From Paraburkholderia sp. IMGN_8 (GTDB lineage Bacteria > Pseudomonadota > Gammaproteobacteria > Burkholderiales > Burkholderiaceae): a DNA stretch of 64,000 nt. The stretch covers positions 1,426,001-1,490,000 of the forward strand of contig NZ_CP150901.1 of assembly GCF_038050405.1 (NCBI RefSeq), written 5' to 3'. The notes beneath the pieces are model-generated. The model worked only from the letters and a program-made list of their open reading frames with translations. It was not told the origin of the DNA and ran no database searches. The translations under genes were made by a program, and so were the position numbers. This document shows, piece by piece, positions 37,026 through 46,491 of this stretch; within the stretch, counting starts at the first letter, position 1, and every line of letters begins with the position of its first letter.

Positions 37026-38582
37026 TTAGGCAGCCATGACTGCGAGGGACGCGCGCAGCTCGGTCAGGACTAGCGCGGGGTCCCGCAGGACTAACGCTGC
37101 GGCCGCCAGTGCTGCCCGGGCCGCGGTTGCCGTAACGATACAGCCGGCCTTCTGGAACGCTTCCTGCTGCGCCTGGTGGCCTTGTGGGTCGCGCGCGGTG
37201 CCTAAAACGTAGACGACCACGGCGGCCCCAGAGCGCACCACTTCTGCCGCTACAGGGGCGAGAACGCTGGCCGGATCCGGATGAGCGCCATCACCGATGA
37301 CGACGTCGAGCAGCACGGCCGCAACCGTCGGATCTCGTGCCTGGTCACGCAGGTAGCTCGAGCGCGCCTCGGCGTCGATCATAGGGTGTGGGCGTCCATT
37401 GGTGTACTGCTCTTCGCCGAGGTCTAGGCAGACGTGCGCGTGGGCTCCGGCGGCTTCGATTGTCCATCGATCGTCCAGGGGCGTATTGGAGTGGATGGGG
37501 CCGATGTGTCCGATGGCTATGTTCATCGCCTCGTAGCACAGAGTCCCGCCGCTGAATAGACCTATGAGCCGGGTTCGGCTGGGTGCCAAGGTGGTGACGA
37601 CGTTGGCGAGATCGTTGGCTAGGTTGCCCGCGACATCTGGCCTGTCCACACCTAGCACTTCGAGCGTGCGCGCAGCGCCTTGCTCCAGAGTGTCCGCGAC
37701 GATGACGTTGGCTGGAGCCGCCAGTGGCTTGCGCAGGCCGATCAATGACGCCACCAACGGCTTCTTCGGCACACTAAGCAGCTTTTCTGCGACTTCCGGG
37801 GAGGGTACTTTGGATACGAGCAGGATGGTACGGGTGGCTTCGTCTGCGTCGAGGGCGCGCAAAGCCGACTCTGCCATCAGGCCGCCAACCTCTGGCGAGA
37901 GATCGCGTCCACCGAGGCCGATGACATGCGAGACGCCGACGCCCCATCGGTCGAGCAGGCTCATCACTTCCTGCGCACCGGTTCCGGCGGCGGCTACGAT
38001 GCCCACGGGGCCTGCGCCCACTCGGTTAGCGAACGCGAGGCCGGTGCTTCCGAGCATCGCGGTGCCTGCACCTGGCCCCATCACGAGGAGTCCGAGCGAC
38101 CGTGCGCGCTGCTTGAGCGCGATCTCGTCCTCCAATGGAACGTTGTCGCTGAAGAGCAGCACGTGCAGACCAGCGCTCAGTGCCTTTTGCGCCTCTAGCG
38201 CCGCATATTGCCCCGGGACCGAGATGACTGCGATGTTAGTGGCAGGATTTTCCTGGAGCGCCGCGCGTAGGTCCGGTGTGACCTGCTTTTCTTCGGTGAC
38301 CTCGCCGGCTACAGCACCGAATAACGTCTCTGCCGCCGTGGCGATCGCAGCGGCGGCAGACTCTTCCTCCGCGGCGCGAACCGCAATGACCAAATCATTG
38401 ATGCCGGCTTTATCTAGACCGGTGGTGAAGCCCTCTCTGGCCAAGGTCACGATGTTGGCAGGGGTCGCCATGAGCGCGCAGCCCCACTCCACGCCGGATG
38501 CGGCGAGCACGGTGCGGGTCGTCTGGAGCAGGCGAACGCTGTCTTTGTACGAGTTAGGGTGGACGGTGATGAGGTGGGCCAT
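37026..38582 (-). CDS. fdrA: FdrA/AllF family protein (oxamate carbamoyltransferase-like)
   Basis: Acyl-CoA-synthetase-like protein FdrA. In E. coli FdrA with YlbE and YlbF has been reported to form oxamate carbamoyltransferase, ending anaerobic allantoin breakdown. Seen here: the N-terminal VHPNSYKDSVRLLQTTRTV, Rossmann-like GPGAGTAMLGSTGLAFANRV and VGIVAAAGTGAQEVMSLLDRW, and the second half GLFSGGTLCYEAMNIA with PHPMIDAEARSSYLRDQA. ATG at 38580-38582 fits the family start; the longer frame to 38678 does not. Its partners lie at 41.6-43.9 kb on the other strand, separated by an AIR-synthase-like gene. No carbamate kinase was found. Confidence 0.88.
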   Translation of the reverse strand: MAHLITVHPNSYKDSVRLLQTTRTVLAASGVEWGCALMATPANIVTLAREGFTTGLDKAGINDLVIAVRAAEEESAAAAIATAAETLFGAVAGEVTEEKQVTPDLRAALQENPATNIAVISVPGQYAALEAQKALSAGLHVLLFSDNVPLEDEIALKQRARSLGLLVMGPGAGTAMLGSTGLAFANRVGAGPVGIVAAAGTGAQEVMSLLDRWGVGVSHVIGLGGRDLSPEVGGLMAESALRALDADEATRTILLVSKVPSPEVAEKLLSVPKKPLVASLIGLRKPLAAPANVIVADTLEQGAARTLEVLGVDRPDVAGNLANDLANVVTTLAPSRTRLIGLFSGGTLCYEAMNIAIGHIGPIHSNTPLDDRWTIEAAGAHAHVCLDLGEEQYTNGRPHPMIDAEARSSYLRDQARDPTVAAVLLDVVIGDGAHPDPASVLAPVAAEVVRSGAAVVVYVLGTARDPQGHQAQQEAFQKAGCIVTATAARAALAAAALVLRDPALVLTELRASLAVMAA

Positions 38583-40397
38583 CGGATGGGTACCTTTGCT
38601 GACTGAGGGAGAGACGACGGCGATGGCGAACGATGCGGGTTCCGCGGTCGCTTTCGATAGCGCCATGCGATACGTCAAGGGTGGCGTTAACGTGCTTCAG
38701 AGTACTAATCGATGAGACTCGATAAGCGCAGTGCCTAGCCACCAGCCGGGCGTTTCGTTCATGTTGGATGGCGAGATTGCGGCCTCACTGGTCGTTGCCA
38801 TCCACAATGAAGACGCGCCATCGCTGGCGAATCATAGGGCGCACTGATCTCGCCATTGGTTTGGCATTCTCGTACTGCATGCATCATGCTGGATGCCCCG
38901 CCGGCCCTTTGCGACTATGGCATTGCTTCCGGGCGCGAAGACTGCAATCTTGGCCACGGTTGCTCCTGTGGCTGCCTGCCGGGTCTGCGGACAGTTCGCA
39001 GCAACAGCATATTGGTTGCGTTGCGATATTTGTCGCATCATGCACGATGTATATCGTATAGTAAACAAATTGTGGTGACGAGCACAAGAGGAATCGATCG
39101 TGAATGACCGTGCGTCCGGCGTCAAAGCGGTGCGCATGCCCCGAGCAACGTGCGCGAAAATGCACGTGGCATCCACGCTCACCGTGATCTCGCAGGTTCA
39201 GCCACCCTAGGCGCGAATTGGTCACGTTCGTGGTGTCGGTCGGCAAACTTGCTCACTCTCACTTGCGAGATGGCTCGATGCCACTCCGGGAGTTGATGGT
39301 TGGACGGGGAAGGGGGTGCCGAGGACTTCGGGATCCATCGTCCGGTCATTCGTGATCGGATCAATTCATAAACCGGACGGCTATGCCAGAAGATATCCCA
39401 TTGGTTTTGCCGGACTGTCTCCGTTGACATCGTTTCCTATAGTGGGAAAATTCGTTTGACTATGATAAAAGAAATCGGGTTGTAGCCACGAGCATCCGAC
39501 ACAAGCCTGGTTCAGGACGAAGCTCATCCGTATCGGTAACTATTGGAGCCAGTCGCAAATTGAAACCATCGAAGATAGCTCGAGGTTTTTCAGAGCTAAT
39601 CCGTGACTCGCAAGCCGAGGCCAAGTGGACTGAGACATCGTCCGAGCGCCGCTCCCGTCAAAACCGCCACGCGGTTCATACCGCTTTGTCCTTAAAGGAA
39701 TAGGCATGTCAATAGCTAACCGGCGTACAAGGCTTGGTAAGCTGTCCTTGGTCTCAGGGACAGGGGTTCCACGTCCCGTCGATGATCACGCGACGTCAGC
39801 GCCTTCGCTGCCCGAAGGATGGTTCTGCGACGAGGTGGGTCTTGTCAGCGAGACTGCCGCCGTCGATCGCATTCCCGGGCCTGTACGTCTAGAGCAGGAA
39901 GATTAAAGTCGTGTAAGAGCATTGCCTGCGAGACCGGTCTTCGCGTCCGGTATTGTCGTCATCTTAATGGCGAATCTCATAAAGAATATTGCTCAGGCTA
40001 CGGACATCCGCTGACGTACCAGCCGCTGGGTTTGGCCGCTTTGCCCAGAGAGGCAACTGTGAGAAACGATCTAACCGCTCACTTCACCATTAGACTTCGC
40101 GTGTTCGTCAACGGGCAAGGCGCCTTGGCGTTCACTGATGTTGACCATTGGAATCCCAACGCGTAAATCATGCACGTCCGGGCCGCACGCGGACACAGTT
40201 GCGCCGGATACGGTGGCCGGTTCCCCTGCCTCGGTCTTCCACACAAGCCGATGGTGTTCGATTTCTCGAAGGCGGGGCCACTTGATTGGCCTAGGTGTCC
40301 CGACTCGCTGACGCGCGACGCCCCGGTCGATGTCGGCGATGAGCTTCTCTGCCCGAGCCTGACACCCACTGCGGCCGCCGTAGCGTAAGCGTCTTCC
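38583..40397. other. Long stretch without a recognisable gene
   Basis: About 1.8 kb between fdrA and the AIR-synthase-like gene. It holds a GTATAGTAAAC motif at 39056-39066 and CCTATAGTG at 39436-39444, and only short frames of no known family (for example 39179-39430 minus, which starts MSTETVRQNQWDIFWHSR just downstream of the second motif, and 39706-39906 plus). It may contain remains of lost Nit1-cluster genes, but none can be named. Confidence 0.5.
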
Positions 40398-41369
40398 TCA
40401 TCCCCACAGCCCGGTCACTGACTCCTTTGTTAGATCAAGTAGCACTCGGTTCCTGTCATCGTCGACTAGGACTAATTCGCCACCGTCGACGGTCTTGCCC
40501 ACGCGAGCACAAATCAGCCCCTTGGACTCGAATATGGCTGCACATCGCTCCGTCCACTCGGGTTCGACGGCCAGCCAGAATGCATAGGTGGGAAACGAGA
40601 TTAACCACCTCAGCGGATCGGTATCCGCCGGCATCGGGAGCTTGCGTATATCGACGGTGGCGCCGCAGCGCCTGAATTCGAGCAGCATTGCCAGTGAACC
40701 CAGCGGTCCGGCCATCGACACATCCTTTGCGGCGACCGCAGCCCCGCTCGCAGCGACTTCGGCCAATAGTCGAACATCGCGGGCCAGCGTCGAACGTTGA
40801 CGTTCGATTGTGGTGAAGAATGGAAAGTCCTGTCGCATCACACCGTCAAGCGAACATGCAAACAGCAGGTCCTGCCCTGGGCGAATGTTCGCCATGGTTA
40901 ACACTCGCTCGGCATGGCCTACGGCAAACGCCGAAATCGACGCCTCGCCGTCGTGCTCGGTGAGATGGCCGCCGATGATTGGTACATCGTACATGCGCGC
41001 CGCATCGGCCATGCCGCGCAGCGCCTCGGATGTAACCTCCCGTCGGCCCACCACTGTGTTGACGACACCGCGAGGCACCCCCCCCATGGCGGCAACATCG
41101 TTAATGTTCGCGAGTATTGCCGCAATGCCTGCGCCATAGGGATTGGCGGCAACGAACGCCGGCGAGATAGCCTCACCGCAGGCGACGATCTGTCGGCCGT
41201 CTATCTCGACGATTGCACCGTCATCGCCTGGTCCGTGGATCGGATCGCTCGAATCGACAAATCGACGAACGGCCGAAATGCTCTGTTTACCTGTAAGCCC
41301 TGTGTGCTGCCGGACAGCGATCACAATGGCGTCGAGAAATGCGTGCGACGGGTCGTGAGGGGTGAGCAT
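40398..41369 (-). CDS. Sll0787/MSMEG_0567-type AIR-synthase-like protein
   Basis: PurM/HypE/SelD superfamily ATP-binding protein. Marks are HGPGDDGAIVEIDGRQIV (Asp-rich ATP site), ILANINDVAAMGGVPRGVVN, MYDVPIIGGHLTEHDG and AAKDVSMAGPLGSLAMLLEF. Family members usually belong to nitrilase-linked Nit1 clusters and their reaction is unknown. Length 323 aa. A CCTATAGTAGAC motif lies 10 bp upstream of its start, and it is divergent from the DUF1116 gene. Because it is placed between fdrA and its partners, it may contribute to the same carbamoyl or amide chemistry; that is inference. Confidence 0.8.
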   Translation of the reverse strand: MLTPHDPSHAFLDAIVIAVRQHTGLTGKQSISAVRRFVDSSDPIHGPGDDGAIVEIDGRQIVACGEAISPAFVAANPYGAGIAAILANINDVAAMGGVPRGVVNTVVGRREVTSEALRGMADAARMYDVPIIGGHLTEHDGEASISAFAVGHAERVLTMANIRPGQDLLFACSLDGVMRQDFPFFTTIERQRSTLARDVRLLAEVAASGAAVAAKDVSMAGPLGSLAMLLEFRRCGATVDIRKLPMPADTDPLRWLISFPTYAFWLAVEPEWTERCAAIFESKGLICARVGKTVDGGELVLVDDDRNRVLLDLTKESVTGLWG

Positions 41370-41378
41370 GTCATAAAT

Positions 41379-41525
41379 CCTATAGTAGACGACACAAGGG
41401 GGATCAATTGGCGCCTCGGTCTATTGAGTAAATGGGCTCGTGTCCTGTTCTTCAGCCGATTGCATCGAAACATCTATCGGGCGTGAGTGGTTAGGGTGTG
41501 CCCGTGGTGTGTATTATAGTAAATG
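41379..41525. promoter_or_regulatory. Divergent control region with two TATAGTA motifs
   Basis: CCTATAGTAGAC (41379-41390) sits right before the AIR-synthase-like gene and TTATAGTAAATG (41514-41525) about 45 bp before the DUF1116 gene. Both are on the plus strand. They match the motif at 36862-36894 and 39056-39066. Confidence 0.45.
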
Positions 41526-41568
41526 TTGTAGTAACATGGTGTCTGAAAAAGCCAATCATCGCTGACAC

Positions 41569-43020
41569 GTGAAAACGTGTGCCCACCTCGGAAGGAGTCT
41601 CGTGGAAGCGCTACCCGTTGTTGAGCTGCCAAGATTAGTCAACGTCGTGAATATCGGTTTGCCGCTGTTCGAAACAGCGATCCGAAACCAAGGTGTTACG
41701 GTCGTCGGGGTTGACTGGCGGACACCTGGCGGGGGAGTGACTGAAGTCGTGGCGGCACTGTCCAGGCTAATGGGACCCAAGTCTGCGAAGATCGATCAGG
41801 CGAACGCTGAAGTCATTTCGCGCTTGAATAATGGGGTGCCCATGCTGAAGGCCATTGATCGGGCAGGCGCGGTGGTGCCCGGCATGAGCGAGCGTACCGT
41901 TCTTCATTGCGGACCTGCCATTGAGTGGGAGGATATGTGCGATCCGCTGCGCCGTTCCATCAAGGCAGCGATCATTGCCGAAGGTTGGGCCAAAGACACG
42001 GAGGCTGCAGGTTGCCTGGCTGACAGAGGGGAAGTGGAGTTGCGGCCAGCCAATGAGCATTCGGCCGTGGTGCCGATGGCAACTTCGGTTGGCCCGTCGG
42101 CGCCGGTTTACGTATTGGAAAACGCGATCGGCGGCACAGTTGCATACGCTAGCATCAATCAGGGCTCGGGCGAGGTGCAGTGGTTTGGCGTTGACAGCGA
42201 CGCAGCAATCGAACGGTTGCGCTTCATTCGTGATGCAGTGGGTCCTGTGCTAGCAGAGGCCATCGCCAGGAAAGGCGCGATCGATGTTCTTGCGCTCGCG
42301 GCGCAAGGTGTAGCAATGGGCGATGACGTCCATATGCGAGTGCAGGCGACGACCAATTTGTTCCTGCGTGATTTGCTCCCGTACCTGATTCGCAACACAC
42401 ATGTTGCCACGCCCGAGGTTGCTGCGTTCCTTAGTGGCAACCATCTTATGTTCCTCAATGTGGCCATGGCAGCCGCCAAGTCGCTGGTCGACTCGGCCTC
42501 GTCCGTCGAACATTCGAGCATCGTGACCACGATGTCGAGAAACGGAGCCACCTACGGAATCCGGCTGCCCGGCGCGAAGAGCAAGTGGTTCATCACCCAG
42601 TCACCCCCGATCCAGGATGCTCTGTATTACGCCGGCTTCGGTCCGGAGACGAGCGCCCGCGATATCGGTGATAGCGCAGTTCTCGAATTGATCGGTCTTG
42701 GCGGCCCAGCGGCGGCCAATTCGCCTGCAGTGGCGGGCTTCCTCGGAGGTCGCATGTCCGACGCGATCGCTGCGACGCGAAGCATGCAGCGGATCTGCTC
42801 GGGAGAAAGCGTGAGATTCCGCCTGCCGATTCTGGACAACATCGGGACGCCAGTGGGTGTCGATGTGCGCAGAGTGGTCGAACTCTCGATCACGCCGGCA
42901 GTGAACACCGGCATCATCCACGCACAAGCAGGCACAGGGCAGGTTGGAGCCGGCGTAGCGTGGGCACCGATCCAATGCTTCACCGATGCGATGCTGGATC
43001 TCGATCAACGAATCCAATGA
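41569..43020 (+). CDS. allG: DUF1116 protein, YlbE/AllG-like
   Basis: DUF1116 family; the E. coli member YlbE (AllG) is a reported subunit of oxamate carbamoyltransferase with FdrA and YlbF. Clear family stretches are VNVVNIGLPLFETAIRNQGV, DWRTPGGG, MSERTVLHCGPAIEWEDMCD, the central GDDVHMRVQATTNLFLRDLL and SRNGATYGIRLPG. Length 483 aa. Its stop overlaps the start of the DUF2877 gene (ATGA). A TATAGTA motif lies about 45 bp upstream. Confidence 0.88.
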   Translation: MKTCAHLGRSLVEALPVVELPRLVNVVNIGLPLFETAIRNQGVTVVGVDWRTPGGGVTEVVAALSRLMGPKSAKIDQANAEVISRLNNGVPMLKAIDRAGAVVPGMSERTVLHCGPAIEWEDMCDPLRRSIKAAIIAEGWAKDTEAAGCLADRGEVELRPANEHSAVVPMATSVGPSAPVYVLENAIGGTVAYASINQGSGEVQWFGVDSDAAIERLRFIRDAVGPVLAEAIARKGAIDVLALAAQGVAMGDDVHMRVQATTNLFLRDLLPYLIRNTHVATPEVAAFLSGNHLMFLNVAMAAAKSLVDSASSVEHSSIVTTMSRNGATYGIRLPGAKSKWFITQSPPIQDALYYAGFGPETSARDIGDSAVLELIGLGGPAAANSPAVAGFLGGRMSDAIAATRSMQRICSGESVRFRLPILDNIGTPVGVDVRRVVELSITPAVNTGIIHAQAGTGQVGAGVAWAPIQCFTDAMLDLDQRIQ

Positions 43021-43868
43021 CAGCGCACAGAATTTTATTGGCTACCAGCATTGGTGACGGCGTCGCAGCAGCGTGCTCGTCTGCAACGACGCCATCGGGC
43101 GGTACTGGCAGAGTCGTTGGCAGGTTCTCTTCGGGTTTCTACGTCGAATCGGCTACGAGCCTGTTCGCCGTGGGCGGCCCGAGTATCTCTGCCGGGCCAA
43201 TTCACCTCGTACTTGAGTCCTCACCGCCGCTACCGCGTGAGGGTTCGATCGTGCACCTTGGGGCTGAATGCCTGTGGACGGACGCGGGCTCGATCGTTCT
43301 GTCTCGTGTTGCGAGGTACCGCCCTTATCTGCCATCTCCCGCGCAACTCCGCGCAATTGGACCGGTATTGGCGCGCCTCGGGCGTTTGGTTTCCGTGCCC
43401 GGCGATGCTGCTCATGTCTGGACGGCAGTCGAGGACGCCATCGGGCGAATGAATCTTCATGTGGCGAGGCAGTTGTTGCAAGGCGTCGGAAGCGGACTCA
43501 CTCCCACGGGAGATGATGTACTTGCCGGTCTTGTGCTATTCGTTCGTTGGGCCAAGCCGTTATCCAGGTTGCCCGCTGAAGTCGCCGAGCGTGCAGCAAC
43601 CACTCATCTCAGTCGCTGTTTCCTCAAGTGGGCAGCCCAAGGTCAGAGTATTCAACCTATCCATGACCTGATCGACGCGGCTAGGAGTCTGGCATCTCCA
43701 GGTGACGCGTCCGGCACTAGGGACGCGCAACATCGCTTTGAACGCGCGGTTGCAACCGCTGCGTCTGTTGGGAGCACCTCTGGCAACGCAATGCTGTCCG
43801 GTCTCGCTCTCGCAGCCACAGCGTGGCCCATGACGTCACAGCAGAAGATGCCGTCACACGCAAATTGA
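43017..43868 (+). CDS. allH: DUF2877 protein, YlbF/AllH-like
   Basis: Third oxamate-carbamoyltransferase-like subunit. The family mark GVGSGLTPTGDDVLAGLVLF is present at about residue 160, and TSGNAMLSGLALA near the end. The ATG at 43017 overlaps the allG stop by four bases; the longer frame from 42960 is a shadow of allG. Length 283 aa. The following 43869-44602 stretch has only short unassigned frames. Confidence 0.83.
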   Translation: MTAHRILLATSIGDGVAAACSSATTPSGGTGRVVGRFSSGFYVESATSLFAVGGPSISAGPIHLVLESSPPLPREGSIVHLGAECLWTDAGSIVLSRVARYRPYLPSPAQLRAIGPVLARLGRLVSVPGDAAHVWTAVEDAIGRMNLHVARQLLQGVGSGLTPTGDDVLAGLVLFVRWAKPLSRLPAEVAERAATTHLSRCFLKWAAQGQSIQPIHDLIDAARSLASPGDASGTRDAQHRFERAVATAASVGSTSGNAMLSGLALAATAWPMTSQQKMPSHAN

Positions 43869-44602
43869 TTAGGTTCGAAATGTTTAAGCATTGTCAGCGG
43901 AATCTGTGGGTAGTTTGATGTGGTTCAGGAGGGTAGAGGAAGCACTACATTTTTCTCGGGTGGAATCAATTGGTCGGAGCTTGGAAAGCGGGGCACCGAA
44001 GTCGTGGAATTGATTGAAAGCCACGGTCCGGATATCCATTACGGCGGAGTCTAAGTCATCTTGATGGAGTCTGATGCAGTGGTTACCAAACGTCCAAAGG
44101 TGATCGCCGTGACGGGGGAGCGTTTAGCAAGCATGCCGGTGGAGCGGCGTGTGTCGCAAGAGCAGAGTGAAGACCCTCACGAACACCTGTCCGACTGGAT
44201 GCTCTAGTCCTCGAACCGCCACGAGGCGCCCAGTCCGGGACAGAGCGTCAGTGTGCGTCCGATTCTTAGGCGGCAATAGCGTCCCTACCGATTCCCGCTC
44301 GCTGGCTAACTGTGTTGCTGACCGGCTGCTCAATGCATGTGAAAATTTCCCCGGATTCGTCTATGAAAATGGCGGACTCCCGAGCAATTCGACACCATCG
44401 AGACAGGTCTGCGAGCACGCAAGGGTCCCAGACCAATCGACTCATATTGCAGCGAGGCGGGCAGCGGCTATGACACGCACACGGCACGCAGTTTTGAATT
44501 TATTTCCACTTGGGGTTTCGCGGTGATTAAAGGTACAGGCCGGCGTCTTTGCTGCACGCATGGCGAAACTGGACGGCATCACAACAAGGGTATGGAGGAA
44601 GG
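43869..44602. other. Stretch without recognisable gene
   Basis: About 730 bp between allH and the transporter. Short frames such as 44064-44207 (starting MESDAVVTKRPKVIAVTG) show no known family. The end holds the ribosome site (GGAGGAAGG) of the transporter. Confidence 0.45.
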
Positions 44603-45875
44603 ATGGGCGTATCAGAACAGGTGAACTCACCCGTTGTACCGGGACGAGGCGTGGGTTACAAAAAGGTCACGATCGGTGCTGTCATCGTGCTTCTGGTTGC
44701 CGGCCTTGGCTGGCTCTTCGATGCGATCGTTATCAACATCTTTTCGCTTTTGCTGCCACAGATCGTCGCGGATTTCCACGGCGGTCTCCTGATGGGGGGA
44801 TTCATTACCTCCATGTTTCTTGTGGGATATACGCTAGGCACTTTTGGCGGGGGGATTCTCGCGGACTATCTGGGGCGCAAGCGCACCTTGAGCTTTTCGA
44901 TTGTTATTTACAGCATCGGGATGGCTGTCAGTGCATTCGCCCCGACAATTGGTTCGTTCAATTTCCTGCGTTTCCTAACCGGCGTGGGCGGCGGTATGGA
45001 GCTTCCAACCTCTGCTGTCTACGTTGCCGAGGTTTGGCCAAAGCGTTTACGGTCGCGCGCCATGGGTCTCATGCACTCGTTTTATCCCGCAGGCTATCTG
45101 GTGGCTGCGGGACTTGCTGCAACCGTGGGTGCGCACTTCGGCTGGAGAACCGCCTTCTTTGCGTGCCTCGTTCCCGGTCTGCTGATTTTTGATCGCAAGA
45201 ATGCGGCTCGAGGAATCCGAGCGATTCCAACAGGTCATGGAGGCAATCAGACAACGCACCATTACGCGGCGCAAAGTAACGGTGCTAGAACTATTCTCCA
45301 GCGCATTCAGGCGGGACTTGATTGTCCATGGCCTCATCTGGATTGGAGTTGCGTGGGGCTACTGGGCATTTGCCATCTTCGCTCCGTATTACCTTCTTAA
45401 GGTGATGCATTATGCAGCCGAGCAAACTTATTTCTATATCGCCATTTTCAACGTGGTTGGCATAGTTGCCTCATGGATATTCGGCGTGCTTTCCGATCGC
45501 GTCGGCCGCCGGCCTATCGGCATCGTATGCGCATTGCTCGCCATCGGAAGCATGCTGGCGCTGGCCAACAGCCATGCTCCGCTGCTCATCCTGTTTTTCG
45601 GATCGTTGGAATTCGCAGGCATTTATGGCGCTTGGGTCCTGGGCGAGACCTATACGTCGGAATGCTTCCCGACAAAGATACGTGGGACCGCATTCTCGAC
45701 ATGCTTGACGATCGGTCGTATGGCATCGATTCTGGCGCCGATAGTCGTTGGGTTCATCGCATCCAGGACTTCGTTGACTTTTGCTTACGAAGTCAGCGTT
45801 ATTCCTTGGATTTTGCCGATTGCTGGCTACCTGCTCGGCCGCGAAACCCGCGACTCCGAGCTGTCCGACGCATGA
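44603..45875 (+). pseudogene. MFS transporter with a one-base frameshift
   Basis: Sugar/organic-acid-type major facilitator protein of about 424 aa if repaired. The N-half has GWLFDAIVINIFSLLLPQIV, ADYLGRKRTLSF and GVGGGMELPTSAVYVAEVWP; the C-half has GVLSDRVGRRPIGIVCALLA and TSECFPTKIRGTAFSTCLTI. The two halves are in different frames and meet at a T run near 45186-45190: one extra T would join ...PGLLIF to LIARMRLEESERF. Either the gene is broken or the base was lost in sequencing. It follows the oxamate-type genes and may import their substrate; start ATG 44603 has a strong ribosome site. Confidence 0.8.
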
Positions 45876-45934
45876 GGAGAAACGCTACCGGAACGAACGC
45901 GGCATCGCACGACATAGGCAAGAGTCGTATCGAA

Positions 45935-45983
45935 TTCATCCCCGGACTGAGGACCTCGGCCTTCAGGGCGAGGAGGACGTCAA
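45935..45983 (+). repeat. Solo IS200/IS605-type right-end hairpin
   Basis: CATCCCCGGACTGAGGACC, then CTCGGCCTTCAGGGCGAGG and AGGACGTCAA ending at 45983, the same layout as the ends at 1515-1563 and 33700-33739. No transposase is adjacent. The rest of 45876-46398 shows no gene. Confidence 0.45.
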
Positions 45984-46398
45984 GTCTTGAACTAACGACG
46001 ATGTTGAGTATGAAGTTGGCCGGAGCCTGTGAGGCCAACCGCTTAGGCAGCGACCTGGCAAGTTTCTTTGCCGCTTAACGGCACTTTCTTCTCGTGGATA
46101 GCTTTGCGGATTCGATTGATGTATTTCCGATCCTAAATGCTTACGGGATGTTGATGTCCACTTCTTTGGTCCGCCGTACTCTCCCGCCCGATCGCGCAGG
46201 GTCTCATGGCGGAACCGGGGTCGCAGTGTGAATCATGGTTGACAAGAGGCAGCGACGATTTGTGCACAACAGCGATCGTCCAGTCAGCAGAACTGCATCA
46301 ACCTAGACGTGAGGCGCGCGGCGACTGTCGGCGGCGCAGCAGTACAACGAGAGAAAAGCCGACTCCGGACCTGTTTCGGGAGAGTGCCGTTAGACCTG

Positions 46399-46428
46399 TT
46401 GACATGTCTCTTGTACGGCATCTACAAT
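46399..46428 (+). promoter_or_regulatory. Near-consensus sigma-70 promoter
   Basis: TTGACA at 46399-46404 and TACAAT at 46423-46428 with an 18-bp spacer, about 65 bp ahead of the flavin reductase start. This is the strongest promoter-like sequence noticed in the window and would drive the flavin reductase and possibly the downstream sulfur genes. Confidence 0.55.
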
Positions 46429-46491
46429 AGGAAAAATAACATCTCCGATGGGAGATGAAATGCGCTGGGATCGAGACCGAAGGAGACGGCC

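Noticed and set aside
37564..38715. 383-codon plus-strand frame opposite fdrA
   Set aside because: Ser/Ala/Pro-rich translation typical of an antisense shadow; fdrA motifs on the minus strand are clear.
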